A stretch of 64,000 nucleotides of DNA, from positions 1,652,086-1,716,085 of the forward strand of contig JAJVDF010000207.1 of the NCBI GenBank assembly GCA_022410635.1. Direction: 5' to 3'. The notes under the pieces are model-generated. The model had not been told where the DNA came from. It worked only from the letters and a program-made list of their open reading frames with translations, and ran no database searches. The DNA is from Tretioscincus oriximinensis. Taxonomy: Eukaryota; Chordata; Lepidosauria; Squamata; Gymnophthalmidae. A program made the position numbers and the translations under genes. This document shows, piece by piece, positions 43,077 through 55,100 of this stretch. Within the stretch, counting starts at the first letter, position 1, and every line of letters starts with the position of its first letter.

Positions 43077-46000
43077 CTAGAAGTTAAAGGAACATTTCAG
43101 TATTACTTGTAAAAGTATGCATGTTCAACTTGAGTAAGTCTCCCCCCTCAAGGTGCGTCAGTTCCCATCACTCTATTCTTTTAGATCTTTGAAGATGCAT
43201 CTCTTTAACCTGGACTTNGGTTGAAGAAATGCCATTTTCCCCACCTTCAGATAGTGTTTTAATATGTCATTTTTGTATTGTTGTTTTTATTAGTGNTTGA
43301 NCTGAAACCTTTGGTTATAGGGTGGGGTGTAACTATAAATAAATTATATTTTTAAAAAATCTGAATTACAGTTGTGTACTGTTCCTAAGTGCCTTATGAA
43401 CCAAACACCACTAGGCGGTGCTATTTNATATAAAATAGCTTTTTTCCCTTGAAAACCAGCTCTTGTCACTGGCTCCGTTAGCTCGACTGAGGCCATGATC
43501 CCTGAGCCATAACCCATCTAGTCTAGCNTTCTGTCTCACAGAGTGGCTCCATNCAAACTGCCTGGAAAGCAGAGGGTCACATACTCAATTCCCAGCCTGA
43601 TTCTAAAAGTAGGCAACAATATAGAGGTGCCTATAGAGTCAACCAGGAGTCATTCATTACTTGGTGGATTCAAAAATAACAATGAAGATAATGCGCAGTC
43701 ATTCCCTGCTGAATGCAAGACTTCTGTTTCTGGGAACAACTGTACTAGCCAAAGTGCATTAGGGAAAACCTCCCAGCTGTCAGCCAGATTTCCTCTTGAG
43801 ACCATGCCTAGGTTGGTTTGCCTTACTCAAGGGAAATGAGCCATTGACTTCCTATGCCCAGCACAATTCACATCACTGCACAGATAACTGCTCTTTCTAC
43901 AGAGGTAGTGAAAATAGCATGTGGCTGAGGATTAGAAACCAGCTGGTTGATATAAATGCTTTAATTAAAGCATCCTGTCTTAAAGCTATCCACCTCTTCT
44001 AGAAGTAAACCCCACAGGCCGATGACCATCTGGGTGAAAAAAAATCTCACTCTTCTGCCTATCAGTTTCAAGGAATAAGGGATTNTATACGTAGCCAATC
44101 AAAGACTTGTTTGTACTGCAAAGGGGGCCACTAATCTCATTCTCCACTAGTAGCCACAAATTTCCATTGTTTCTCCAAGGCCCTCAGGAAATGCCTAGGA
44201 TACGGCTGAGAAGCTACCAACAGGCACTGCTTAAAAAGGTGAGTCAACCTAAGCAAATNAACTCATCTGGCTTTTCTCACCCTTCCTAGCTAGTGGTTTA
44301 GTTCCAACTATGACAAACTGCTGGAACATCTATATATGTTGCCAATAAATCCATAAAGATGTTCTACAGTTGGATTTGAAGTCGGATAAGGGTCACTAGA
44401 TAAAAACTCGGATAAAGGTTTACACCTTTAATGACTACAAAACAGGAATTTTCNCCAGGTAAAAATTCAGGGGCCATTTGTATATTTGTAACATCACTCA
44501 ATGTCATACCCCCTCCCCCAGCACAGACCCCCCTGAGGACCACAAAATCTTGGGATTTTCAATACCTCCAGTACCTTTCNTTCCTATGCCCTCCCTCTTG
44601 CCTTCACCTCCCTTCCTCCTCTATGTATTTCATTTCATGGTTTAATAAAGTGAAGAACCATTATTTAGTCAGGGGACCATGCTGTTGGCTGGAACAAATG
44701 ATTTCGTAGGCCTGATCCCCCTTCTNTGCTTTAATGGTTCCAGCAGCTGGGAGAAAATCCACTTGCTCTCATCCATTAACAGTGTAAACATTTATCTCAG
44801 GATTTTATCTATTAACCCGAAGTAAGATCAAGAAAAGGGGTGGGTGAAATGAAGCCAGAAGAATCTAAACTATCTAGTCAAGCATAATATTTGCAAGTGG
44901 TGTCAATGTTTATGGGTGGGAAACCACTTAATTACGTATTAAGGACAGGGCAGGCAATATCTGGCAGAAACAAAAGTTTTCCNAACTGCAGACTGGGGGA
45001 TTCCCATGATAGGATTTGGTTTAATGCCATAGCAACGGGATTTTTTTTCCAATGATAAACATCCTCAAATACACCAGTCAAAGAGGTACTAATAGTTCAT
45101 ATTTGGGGATTCTTGAGTTATTGGGTCCCTTGCAAGTGTCTCATGTAATCTTCAAATCCAGAGTAGCTGCTACGAGAACAAGCTGCACTTACTTCTTTCT
45201 CCCAGCTTTCCATCCTCAGCTTCTTCCATTGTTCTCTCTTGGCAAAGTAATCGGGGTACATCGCCTTCTCTGAAGGGTGCCAGTAGTCCAAAGCCCACTC
45301 AGGTACCTGTCAGTTTGAAAAAACATACTTGCATTTTATTTCATCTTCCCATTGGCCACCTAGCTTGGACAGCAGTTCCCATCAACCCTAGTTAGGGTTA
45401 GCAAACTAATGAAATATGAAGCAAACTGTGTATAGATTTGCAGACCTGCATGATGCGAATGGCTCAGCGATACAATTGCTGCTCTGAAAGCAACAGGGTT
45501 ACAAGTTTCATCAATAGCATCTCCCTGGCCAAAGTACAGCATGTTGCTTCTATATCTGCCAGTACANTATACTGNTCAAAACAATTAAGGGAACANTTTA
45601 ACATACANNGTTACGTTAAAGTGTTCCCTTAATTGTTTTGAGCNGTATATGTTCTCACCAGGCAATGGCCCCAACTGGCTGGTAAAAAATAAGTAGCGTT
45701 CACAGCTGAACTTGTCTAAAATAAGATTATGAACTTAGTCAAGAGAACAGACCGTAAAAAAATTGCNTTTTACATCAGACACTCCTCAATCCCCAGCTAT
45801 TGGAAAGAAATAAGAGATAACCAGATTTTCATGGGTTTTGCATATAAAAAGATCTCCCTCTTTTTTGGTAGTTTGGGGAAAGCACATATTATGTGTTCAT
45901 ATTAATCCATACATATAATGCGTATCAAAGTATCGAACTTTCTGGAGGCAAGGGAAGGAGAGGGTGGGTAGAGACGTGGATGGGAGCAAGGAGAAAGGGG

Positions 46001-49000
46001 GGCTACAGCCTATAATGCAATGGGCTAATTCTGCTAGTAGACATATAAGCCAACAATTCAACTTAATGAACAAAGTTGTTCCACTTGATTAAATGCATTT
46101 TATACATTTCTCCTTAAGGTAAATTCAAGAAAAATAGGAGATATTTTCCTTCTGTGTTCCCTTGGCACACATCCATTCATGCTTGGAGATGCCAAGTCCA
46201 CAAAATTAATGCATTCACAACTGTTAATGTAAAAAGGGCCTACAAAGTGTTCCAGGAAGTTGCCATTTTTGTNGCTGCTTCTTGAAATAGGGAATCATGT
46301 TCTGCTTGCATATGGATGCCCCCTTCCACTTTTTAACCCAGAATAAAGCTCAGTGAAGAAAGAGCCAAAGCCACAAAATCTCATGCTACCAACCTTTTTC
46401 TTGCTCATCCTAAAAGATGGTCCTTGCTAGAAATTCTGATCTAGACTAACAATGGCTAATCCTTTGGCTTCTATCATGTATTGATTNTTGCCTGTTTTCT
46501 TTTCAAAAAACCAACACACCTTAATATATGCCAAAACGTTTTCAAAATGAACATCAAGCTTTTTTCTATTTCTGAAAGCCACTAGCAAAATATTCATTGA
46601 TTTAATTCATTGGCATAATTCCTAGGCCACTGGGGCCTGCATGTATCCCTAACAATCAGTGTAATGAAGAAGGATTACCACCGCTAAATGAGGGATTTCC
46701 TTTCTTGTCAAGCTTCAGAGGAATCACAAATTTGGAAGTGTTGCACCTAATATGGGTTAGGAGACCTGCCTGGTATTCCTCATTTCCACTTCTAACAGTA
46801 GTGAAGAAAGAAGCCTGGTTTCGTCCCTTTTGTGTTCTGAATTTCTTCCCTAAGACTTCATAGTCTGCTTGTTGAACAAATAAGTATGAATGGCAAGTTA
46901 CTTTTATATCCCAGACAGGAACACAGTACAAAGCTGCCCGTGGGGTCGACTAGAAATCAGCCATGACCGAGTGAACCCCCCACAACAATCACCACTAACC
47001 TTGTAGCAGTCATATCTCTCAGAAGCGATGCCTCCTGGGGAATCAGGAAAGATGTACGGTTGTGGGTGCTGGTTTTCCCAAAATTCTTCTTCACCTGCTC
47101 TCAGCAGCTTAGTGGCTTTGACCATATCCTTTTCATCCTTGTGTTCATCAAANCGGGCTCGTAGGATACAAGCAAAGTATCGGTACTTGTCTCTGGAAAA
47201 AAGAAGAAAGAACACAGTAAAAAACCCAAGAACACTGGGATCTTTGCTGAAGGGCGGGATATAAATTATTTGAATAAATAAAATAAATTATGCCAAGAGG
47301 GGTGGGGGGAAATGTAACTATTTCAAAATGGCATGTGGGAAAGCTAGAAAATTCAGTATGGCCAATGATAGGAAATATATTAGGAAACAGGATGCCATTT
47401 AACGTAGAAATCTGTGTTGTTCAAGATTCCTAAGACAGCTAGAGAAACGACCACTTTCTAATGATCCAATTCCAAATGATAATGGGGGTTCAGGTGGTCG
47501 TAGCGGTTGGGTAGAAAGATTCTACTACATGGGATCATAGGAAATGGTACCACTACTTAGCAGACCGATGTTGCAGGATTATCTAAAAGATCGAGAAGGT
47601 GCCATAATATCNTATAAGTGAATGGAAAATTTGAAGAAATTACTTATATACAATATATACAATATAGTTGGGGTAGGGGCAAGAAATATATGTAATTAAA
47701 ACTGTCCTTATTTAGATTATATTTTATTTAATTACCTTTGCTGATGGGAGGGAAGGATGGGCAAAAAACTTTTGNAACATATAGTATCAGGTTATGTTGT
47801 TAAAGGACATCATTTAAAATAAGTATCTATTCATTTGATACTGGGGTGACAAAAATTCTACTTAAAAACTTCACTGACTTATATGAATTGATATGGACTC
47901 CTTCGGGCACACTGACATGAATGAGGAACTAGCACCAAAAATGTGTAGCCAATATCTGCCATGAATGCCACATCGTCTGGGATGTTTTCACATACTGCCT
48001 ATAGCCCAGCTAAGCTACACCTGGGAATACAATCACAAAATGGTGGGACAAGATGTTTGCTACCTTTGATCAATTGTGACAAAGATGAAAACCCTCAGAT
48101 AGGTGTGCTTCAGCAAACATATAGACACATACATAAAACACTTAGAAACCCAGGTTAAAAATTGACAATGAACCCCTAACTGGCTCTCAGAAGCATGCTA
48201 GTCATTTAACATACACAATCCATAAGCAGAACAATTCTGAGTTCCTCCCCATGATACATTCACAAAAGGCATGGTGGTACAGAGGTTAAGAAATGGTCTT
48301 TCAATCAAGAAGCCCTCTATCAGCCGTAGGGAGGTGTAAGCGCCCTCTAGTGGCCTTAGATTCAGCCAACTCAGTTGTTTGAAAGCAAGTAATGCAATTA
48401 GATAAATGAGTTCCATCACAATGTGATGGGGAAGATAGAATGTAAGCCTTTGGGTGAAAAAAATAGCTTGTAAGCCACTTTGAGCCCCTTCGGGTGAGAA
48501 AAGCAGGGTATAAAAACCATGTTGTTGTTCTTCCTTCTCTTCTTCCTCTTCTTCATACCGAAAGAATTAGGGCCCAGCAGAAACTCCAAGAACTCTTTGG
48601 CGTTGCATTGTGACCCCGATGTTTTGATGTTCTATTATCAGGGAAATTTCAGAATCGTATTAAATGAAAGGTTCTACGTTCTTGCAAGAGTTCACACAAA
48701 CTACGAGGAGGAAGCCATGCGTTAGGACAGTTCTATGCCGTTTTTAGGATGCGTAAGGTTTTCCTGAGCAATTCTCTTTTAAAGAAGAGGAAGAATGTCT
48801 CTGACTAGCTTTAAGGCACAGTAAACTGCTCGTGGGTGAAAAAAAACCCCTCCCTGCTATCCCCAGCGGAATGGTTAGAATGAGACTTGCGAATTCCAAT
48901 GACAACAAAATTTCTACACAGTGCATATTATTATCTCTTTAGCTTAAGAGGAAGGGGGAAGTCCAGGCAAGTGGCTAAAGGCACTGGTTCAACTTACAAC

Positions 49001-49377
49001 AGTGGGGCTTCCTTGGGCCATTTCGTGGCTTAAGGGACTTCACAGAATTCTAGACAAAGAGGAGCCACTTAAAAACCGTTTATCTGGATAAAATCCCCAA
49101 ATTTGTAAAATTCCGTTGTTGTATATTACGCAGTGATCCCACTTTAGGACCGGCGGTGCCTCGGATAGCATGACCTTGGTTTTATGCTACCCAAGGGAGG
49201 TGGAATGAGATAAAATACGACAGGAATGATGCAAGGGACCNACTTGGGCCCCGAGATGCTCCCCCGGACCCAGAGGTGCCCCTGGCCTTACCTGAAGATG
49301 CACCAGGACTCCAGGTGCCGTTGGGCTCGCTTGTAAAGACGCAGCACTTTCTGGCGGTGCGACAGGTACGCCGCCAT
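42945..49377 (-). CDS. NDUFB9: NDUFB9, complex I accessory subunit B22 (LYR family), complete coding region
   Basis: NDUFB9 (B22, LYRM3) is an accessory subunit in the membrane arm of mitochondrial complex I; it docks the acyl-carrier protein NDUFAB1 through its LYR motif. Exons on the minus strand: 49377-49292, 47192-47000, 45306-45193, 43076-42945, all GT-AG with matching phases, giving 174 residues. Human has 179; the difference is a shorter N-terminus ([20 protein letters not shown]). LYR-type motif: LRLYKRA. Conserved blocks: [47 protein letters not shown]. It lies head-to-head with TATDN1 and tail-to-tail with MTSS1, as in human. One N falls in an Arg codon. Confidence 0.97.
43077..45192 (-). 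other. NDUFB9 intron 3
   Basis: Contains an interspersed repeat end (about 43480-43620) and a hAT-like repeat (about 44458-44735). No other gene recognised. Confidence 0.6.
44458..44735. repeat. hAT-like repeat fragment
   Basis: Shares gggcccatttggttatttgtaac-type and ttaataaagtgaagaacc-type segments with 41142-41456. Ends not resolved. Confidence 0.4.
45193..45306 (-). CDS. NDUFB9: NDUFB9 exon 3
   Basis: 38 codons, phase 0 at both ends, acceptor gacag, donor gtaagt. It encodes [20 protein letters not shown] then [18 protein letters not shown], the central conserved block of the subunit. Confidence 0.96.
45307..46999 (-). other. NDUFB9 intron 2
   Basis: Contains a short palindromic miniature element (45568-45649) and fragments of fold-back families (about 46330-46460). 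Confidence 0.6.
45568..45649. mobile_element. 82-bp near-perfect palindromic miniature element
   Basis: Arms tatactgntcaaaacaatta and (inverted) tatacngctcaaaacaatta, continuing through agggaaca and tttaac, with TA at the tips. The form fits a Tc1/mariner-derived MITE reduced to its two terminal repeats. Confidence 0.65.
47000..47192 (-). CDS. NDUFB9: NDUFB9 exon 2
   Basis: 193-nt exon with acceptor ttccag and donor gttagt. It encodes [12 protein letters not shown](R)[30 protein letters not shown] and [20 protein letters not shown]. The N makes the Arg codon cgn, which still reads Arg whatever the base. Confidence 0.96.
47193..49291 (-). other. NDUFB9 intron 1
   Basis: Holds one plus-oriented tRNA-derived SINE (48268-48545); the remainder is unassigned. 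Confidence 0.6.
48268..48545 (+). repeat. SINE family B
   Basis: Plus copy from ggcatggtggtacagaggt to the tail with gggtataaaaacc and gttgttcttc; located in NDUFB9 intron 1. Confidence 0.68.
49292..49377 (-). CDS. NDUFB9: NDUFB9 exon 1 with start codon
   Basis: 86-nt coding part, donor gtaagg. The start ATG at 49377-49375 opens [28 protein letters not shown]. It sits in caagATGGCGGC, a good Kozak context and also a YY1-type motif. LYKR is the LYR signature that binds the acyl-carrier protein. Confidence 0.95.
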
Positions 49378-49381
49378 CTTG
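49370..49381 (-). promoter_or_regulatory. YY1-type motif overlapping the NDUFB9 start codon
   Basis: The minus strand reads CAAGATGGCGGC, matching the YY1 consensus AAGATGGCGGC often found just downstream of the start site of housekeeping and OXPHOS genes. The role is inferred. Confidence 0.6.
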
Positions 49382-49433
49382 CCTGCGCCGGCCGCCGGAT
49401 GTCACCTTCTTCCCGGGCCTGGAGGACGAGGAA

Positions 49434-49445
49434 GCCCCGCCCCCC
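49434..49445 (-). promoter_or_regulatory. GC box upstream of NDUFB9
   Basis: gccccgcccccc (minus strand ggggggcggggc) is an Sp1-type GC box about 60 bp upstream of the NDUFB9 ATG, in the GC-rich block 49240-49450. Confidence 0.5.
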
Positions 49446-49924
49446 TAGCTGCAGGAAGGAAATGACGGGAGGGAAAGCGAGGCGAGCTTTTTCCAGAGAT
49501 AGGAAATNGAAGAGTAGCACACACAGACCACACAGGTAGATAGCGAGGTTAAAATTAGGAATATTTCCAGTTTGGTAAACTTGTGGGCTTTTTAGTCTAC
49601 GACCCCGATCGTCTTTTGTGGACTTGAAATTTCTTCCTCCTTCTTCTTTCCGTCCTTCCTCTTTTTTTTCTTTCTCTTTTTCTTCTTCCTCTTCTTTTTC
49701 TACTTTCTCCTCCTCTTCTTCCTCTTTCTCCTCCTCTATAACTATTGTTATAGTTGTTGTTGTTATTATTTAAACTTATATCACGCCCTATACTGAAAGG
49801 ACTCAGGACGGCGACTAACAATAAAACTAACATTTTAAAACAATACCTGAAAATGGGGAACAAAAAGCTTTTTCTTTAACCAAAGGCCCAGTTAAAGAGG
49901 TGCATCTTCAAATTAATAAATGAT

Positions 49925-49928
49925 TATT

Positions 49929-49981
<53 letters not shown>
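49925..49981. repeat. (ATC)n microsatellite
   Basis: About 18 uninterrupted ATC units in the divergent promoter interval. Confidence 0.95.
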
Positions 49982-50406
49982 GCTTCCTTTTCAGATGATC
50001 CAGAGACATTTAGACTTCACCTGACAAGCTAATGCTGCCTTCCCATTAAATTTTGAATATTTATTTATTTGCATTTCTATCCACCCTATAACCCAAAAGC
50101 CCCAGGACGATTAGCAAGAAAACCAAAATGGACATTTTAAAACAAGAGAGAAACAGGGAGAGAAAAAAAAATTAGCCTATATCACTGTAATATTCCTTCA
50201 TTTGTATGTGAAGCTGGCGGGAAGCCTTTCCATCATGATCTAAGTTAGCCTACCTCACATGGCTACCGTGAAGAGAAAAATCAGGCAGAGGAATATCAAT
50301 TCAGTAACTCTACATAAAAAAGTGTCCTCCATGCACATAGGGAATCACATGCCTCATATCTGTGCAAGAAGATTAGCTCAGAAACCTGATTCATTTAGTG
50401 ACCCAT

Positions 50407-50695
50407 TAATAGAAGAACTGGGTTTTTTATACCCCACTTTTCTCACCCAAAGGCATTCAAAGTGGCTTACAAGGGTATTTTTGCCCAAAGGCTTACATTG
50501 TATCTTCCCCACCAGGCTGTGGCGGTTCCAATTTATCTAGTTGCAGTCAGATAATTTACAATTCTTGCTTTCAAATAGCTGGGTTGGCTAGAGCTGCAGG
50601 CTAGTAGAAGGTGCTCACCCCTCCCCAAGTCTGACACAGGGTCTCGGATCCCAATCTTCCAGGTGAGAGACCATCTCCTTAGCGACTGAGCCATT
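50407..50695 (-). repeat. SINE family B inside the NDUFB9/TATDN1 promoter interval
   Basis: Full-length minus copy ending in cttagcgactgagcca on the plus strand; it contributes about 290 bp to the enlarged divergent promoter. Confidence 0.72.
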
Positions 50696-51448
50696 TCTGT
50701 CTCTAGGCATTGTTAAACAGAAGGCACTTCATCCACTCTCAGTTCCTTGCAAGAGGAATACTGCAAAGGAATACTTTCTTCTAACCTGCAGGCAGTATAT
50801 GGACATTTTTTTTGTACCAACTATTGATATACACTTGCCTTTCTACATCAGAGGATTATTGCTGGGTGGGGAAACAGCCTATCAGCCCAGCATTTTGTCT
50901 CGCATAATAGACTATCATCTACTCTGCTGTAAGCAGTAGGAGATGAAGACACCTGATATTAATTCCCTGCAAAAGGCTTTCAGTCTCTCCACAGCAGTTC
51001 TAATAGCCACTGAAACACTTGTTCTCTGTGACTTTACCTAACCCTGGGCCGAAATGCATACTGTTGCTTAACTGATGTTACTTGGATAAGATTTTTAAGT
51101 GTATTTTATTCTATTTTAGACCCATTTGCTTTTTACTTTTTATAACTTGTTGATATGGTCAAAGGACTCATCAATAAAATCTGATTCATTCATTGATGTG
51201 TTTTCATTCTGCCTTCCTTCTGAAGTGCTCAGCAGATGAGAAACAGAAATTGTCCAAATACAGGAATTTCAGCATAGACGTGCGAAGGGTTGTTAATTAC
51301 AAAGGAGACAGCAATATATCAAAAGCCTGCAGCATTCAAAAAAAGCATAGGTCTAAGATACCATAGAGAATCAAACTGGTGGGTAGAGCGGCTTCTAGGT
51401 ATCCATTCTATCCCCAGTCCTCTATGGATTTGTCTTTTCTATGGGAAA

Positions 51449-51457
51449 CCGGAAGTG
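51449..51457 (+). promoter_or_regulatory. ETS-type motif upstream of TATDN1
   Basis: CCGGAAGTG, a consensus ETS/GABP site, lies about 65 bp upstream of the TATDN1 ATG. It is typical of TATA-less housekeeping promoters. Confidence 0.5.
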
Positions 51458-51519
51458 ATCCCTGTGAATAGGTCTTACTTTTTCTACCCTTCTGTGGATC
51501 GAACTGGGTGATTGTCGTC

Positions 51520-51541
51520 ATGAGCCGCTTCAAATTCATTG
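51520..51541 (+). CDS. TATDN1: TATDN1 exon 1
   Basis: Start codon and seven codons (MSRFKFI) plus one base, then donor gtgagg. The context gtcATGa is acceptable, and the peptide equals the human N-terminus. No upstream in-frame extension resembles the family. Confidence 0.9.
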
Positions 51542-51805
51542 GTGAGGGCGGTTGCCGGGGCAACTGGGGGATTAGGGGTAGGAGTGAAATACGACTGGGC
51601 CTGTGTGTTAGGCCCGGTTTTAGTCCAGTGTATGTAGAGCTGGGCTTAAAGCGATGGGACAGGAAATCTCTATAGCGCCACCCAGCGCTGGTTGAAGGCA
51701 GAAGGGATTCTTTAGTTTCCTCCAGAGAAACTATCATTGCCTGAAGCAAGATTTTAGTGCTTCACCTTCACCATTGCTTCCAGGGCGGGAAACAACAGAT
51801 CAAGA

Positions 51806-51899
<94 letters not shown>

Positions 51900-52048
51900 C
51901 AGGTTTCCTTTTCAGGTGAGAAAAGCGGGGTATAAGATCCAAGTTCTTCTTCTTCTTCTTCATGTATATGGATGGCAAAAGCCAATAGCATCTCCAACAG
52001 TTATATTGCCCTGCAGTAATGTGGGAAATTTGGGACATAATAATAATA

Positions 52049-52106
<58 letters not shown>

Positions 52107-55100
52107 GTAATAATAATAAATAGTAATAATAAATAGTAATAGTAATAGTAATAGTAATAAAAAAACACACACACATTAATAATGTGTTTTAAATTAGGCT
52201 TTAAATTATTGTGTTTAAAATAATGTGTTAGAGACCCGGTTTGGTGTAATGGTTAGAGTGTTGGACCCTTACCTGGTAGACTCCTGGTTCGATTCCCTAC
52301 TCCTCCATGGAGCCAGATGAGTGACCTTGGGCCAGTCACAGTTCTTTAGAACTCTCTCAGCCCCACCTACTTCACTGGGTGATGTGGGGAAAGCAACAAA
52401 ACTATATGCGCCACCCTTTGGTTGGCTGCCCTGAGACCTTTGGGTATAGGGCAGGACATAAGTACAAATAAATAAAAAACAAATAATGTGGTTTTTAAAT
52501 GGATTACATGGCTTCTTATGACTTTGATTTATTCCTTTCAACTTCTGAAACATGACCGCTTTGGACATATAAGTTTCTTTAAAAAAACAAAACAAATTAA
52601 ATGACTATATATGTCCTACANACTAATCTGGTGTTTGTCTACCTGGACACACACAGCTCTGATCTGACTGCACAGGGGAACAGTGTGGTAACATGTAAGC
52701 AATATTTAGAATGGAATAATTCCAGTCATACCTGCGCAGGATTACTAGGTCTGGGCTTGAAGAAATCCTATGCAAGTTAAATAAAGAAGTGTAAGGAATT
52801 GATGACTGTTCGATCTAATATATACATGATTTTCAGCATCTAGCTGCAATTTATTTCTTTATCTACTTCTTCAACACACAGTTTCCTCTGAAAGTAGTCC
52901 TATTAGGGTGGGAAGGTTATATTTTAAAATATGTATAAACATTTGGGGGTTTTATCATATGCTGGAACCTGCCTTGAGACATTCGTATGAAAGGCAAGCT
53001 AAAACATGATAATAGAGTTTGTATCACTTATTACAAAAATAGTTGACAATTACTGCCTTTATCACTTTCTAGTTTATTCTCTATCTTTTGAATTTTCTGG
53101 TGGCCTTGTGTCCAATATTAATCTGTCTGATGTGGTTTAACATTTTTAAAACAACCAGAATCGATTGCATGATATCTCTTACTGTGGTCTTATTATGTTT
53201 GTTTATACTTATACCCCACCCTGTACCCAAAGGTCAATACAAAATTAAAAATTAAAAACAGTATAAAACAGTATCTAAAAGTGCGGACAAAAATGACATT
53301 TCTTTAACCAAAGACAAGGTAAAAGAGGCTCGTCTTCAAAAAGAATAAAACGATGATAGAAGCAACTCGAGGGGAAGACTATTCTAAAGACGGGGGGCAA
53401 CCACGCAGAAGGCGATTATATATGTTAGATATAANGCTTTTCAATGCTGAGTTTTGTAGGGCTCATAGTGCAAATGGTCTGAACTTTTGGCAATATAATT
53501 TATATTAGNAATTTATTCCTTCTCTTCCACAAAGATTGAGCTGCATGGAATTCCATCAAGTATTTGGGGATATTTAACTAAGGATTGGAAATAATGGATC
53601 AACATTGATGTGTTGATATTTTATTTGAATGAAGATTAGAATGTTACCTATCCCTACCTTTGACTTTTTGCCTGAATCTATGAATTTACCATATATAGTT
53701 AAAACATTTTTTTAGTATGGAATAAAAAATATTAGTCTCTTCATTAACCTGTATCTTTGNTTCTCGGTGGATAGCAAATAACAGAGAAGGAAGAGCAGAG
53801 ACCCTCAGTTTGGGGAGAAANCAAGTGAAGTAAATTATAGTATACCTGGTCTATGAGCTTAATGGATAAGGAANTAAAGATTGAATTAATTTTTTAGGAT
53901 AAAAGAAAAATCCTTAAAAGCTAGTTTGGCTATCAAATACTGAGTATATTCAAAGAACTCATCTATTCTCGTGTTAATGGATATAATCCTATGGGAAATT
54001 CAGTATGGCTTGAGAGATAGAAATTACAGTGTCAGTGCAGATAAGATTCTATATAAAGCACTTTCTGTTTCTATTCCTTTCTCTAGATATTGGTATTAAT
54101 TTGACAGATCCTATGTTCAGAGGCATATATAGAGGTACTCGAAAACATCAAGGTAACTATAAAAGCTGGGATTTCTTACTACTGTTTCATAGCTGTTTCA
54201 TTTTACTCTTGCTGCTATACAAGGCACAAAGTAGGTTTACCACATACCCTGATTTTTCCAGATGTCCCAGATAAAGATGTGTGTAGAGGGCAGGAACTGG
54301 AAAATTGGATAATTCCTGACTGCGACTGGCAACCTTTTAAAATCGAGTTATCCAACCCAGTTTTTAAAATTTGCATGCTTTAGGCTGCTCTGGTCCCATG
54401 TAAAAAATAATAATTGANGATGATGTTTTCATTGTTTTGTCCACAACAGACACCCTGTGAAGTTTGTGAGGCTGAGAGAATTCTAAAGAGCTNGCCCAAG
54501 ATCACCCAGCTGGCTTAATGGAAGAGTATGAAATCAAACGGGGAGACTCCTAGATATGAGTCCGACATTAACCATTAAGCAAAACTGATTTCCAGAAGGC
54601 TTTGCCAGAAGGATCACAGCCCAAAGCCTGCAATTTTTAAAAAAATCTGGTTGCCATGGTTTTTAAAAATTGCTGGTTTCTGGGTACTCTGCTTCTCTGG
54701 CATGTTGCACCTATGTAGATGCAGCCAGAAGCTCATAAATTTTTCAAATCAAGTTTGATAATCCGATTTTTAAAATTTGTGGCCTTTTGGCAGCCTCCCT
54801 TGTGGCACAAAGTATGGCTACATAGGTGTTGGGAGAGGTAGGAGCATTCCCAGATTTTGGGCCTGCTCACATACTGTNCATGTTTCTAAACTATCCTCAG
54901 ACCTGGCACAGTAGACTGAGAGCCAGAAAAACATCTATACAGGCTCACTGTTACAAACNTTTGGGGGAAATCATGAACACAACTTGTTTCGGATAAGGTT
55001 TAGATAAGGCATGACTGGACATAAACAGAGAACAGGAAATAAATACCTTTGAGCATTATGGAACTTTATTCTCAGTAAGTATGAAAAAATGCATGGNAAA

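Larger units (their letters stand above)
49378..51519. promoter_or_regulatory. Divergent NDUFB9/TATDN1 intergenic region (expanded bidirectional promoter)
   Basis: 2.14 kb between the two start codons. From the NDUFB9 side: GC-rich promoter block (to about 49450), a T/C-rich tract (about 49620-49740), LINE/SINE-tail-like repeat (about 49765-49920), an ATC microsatellite (49925-49981), a second such tail (about 50050-50165), a full tRNA-SINE (50407-50695), an interspersed repeat end (about 50850-51010), then the TATDN1-proximal sequence with an ETS-type site. In human the two genes' 5' ends overlap or nearly so, as I recall, so this gap is an insertion-driven expansion. Confidence 0.65.
51542..54086 (+). 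other. TATDN1 intron 1
   Basis: Contains the X-box-like motif, two long AAT microsatellites (51805-51898 and 52038-52160), a SINE tail (51898-51960), a full Gtgtaatgg-family SINE (52230-52485) and an interspersed repeat (about 53190-53430). Confidence 0.7.

Noticed and set aside
51754..52176. Long Leu/Ile or Asn-rich open frames across AAT arrays
   Set aside because: Translations of microsatellites.
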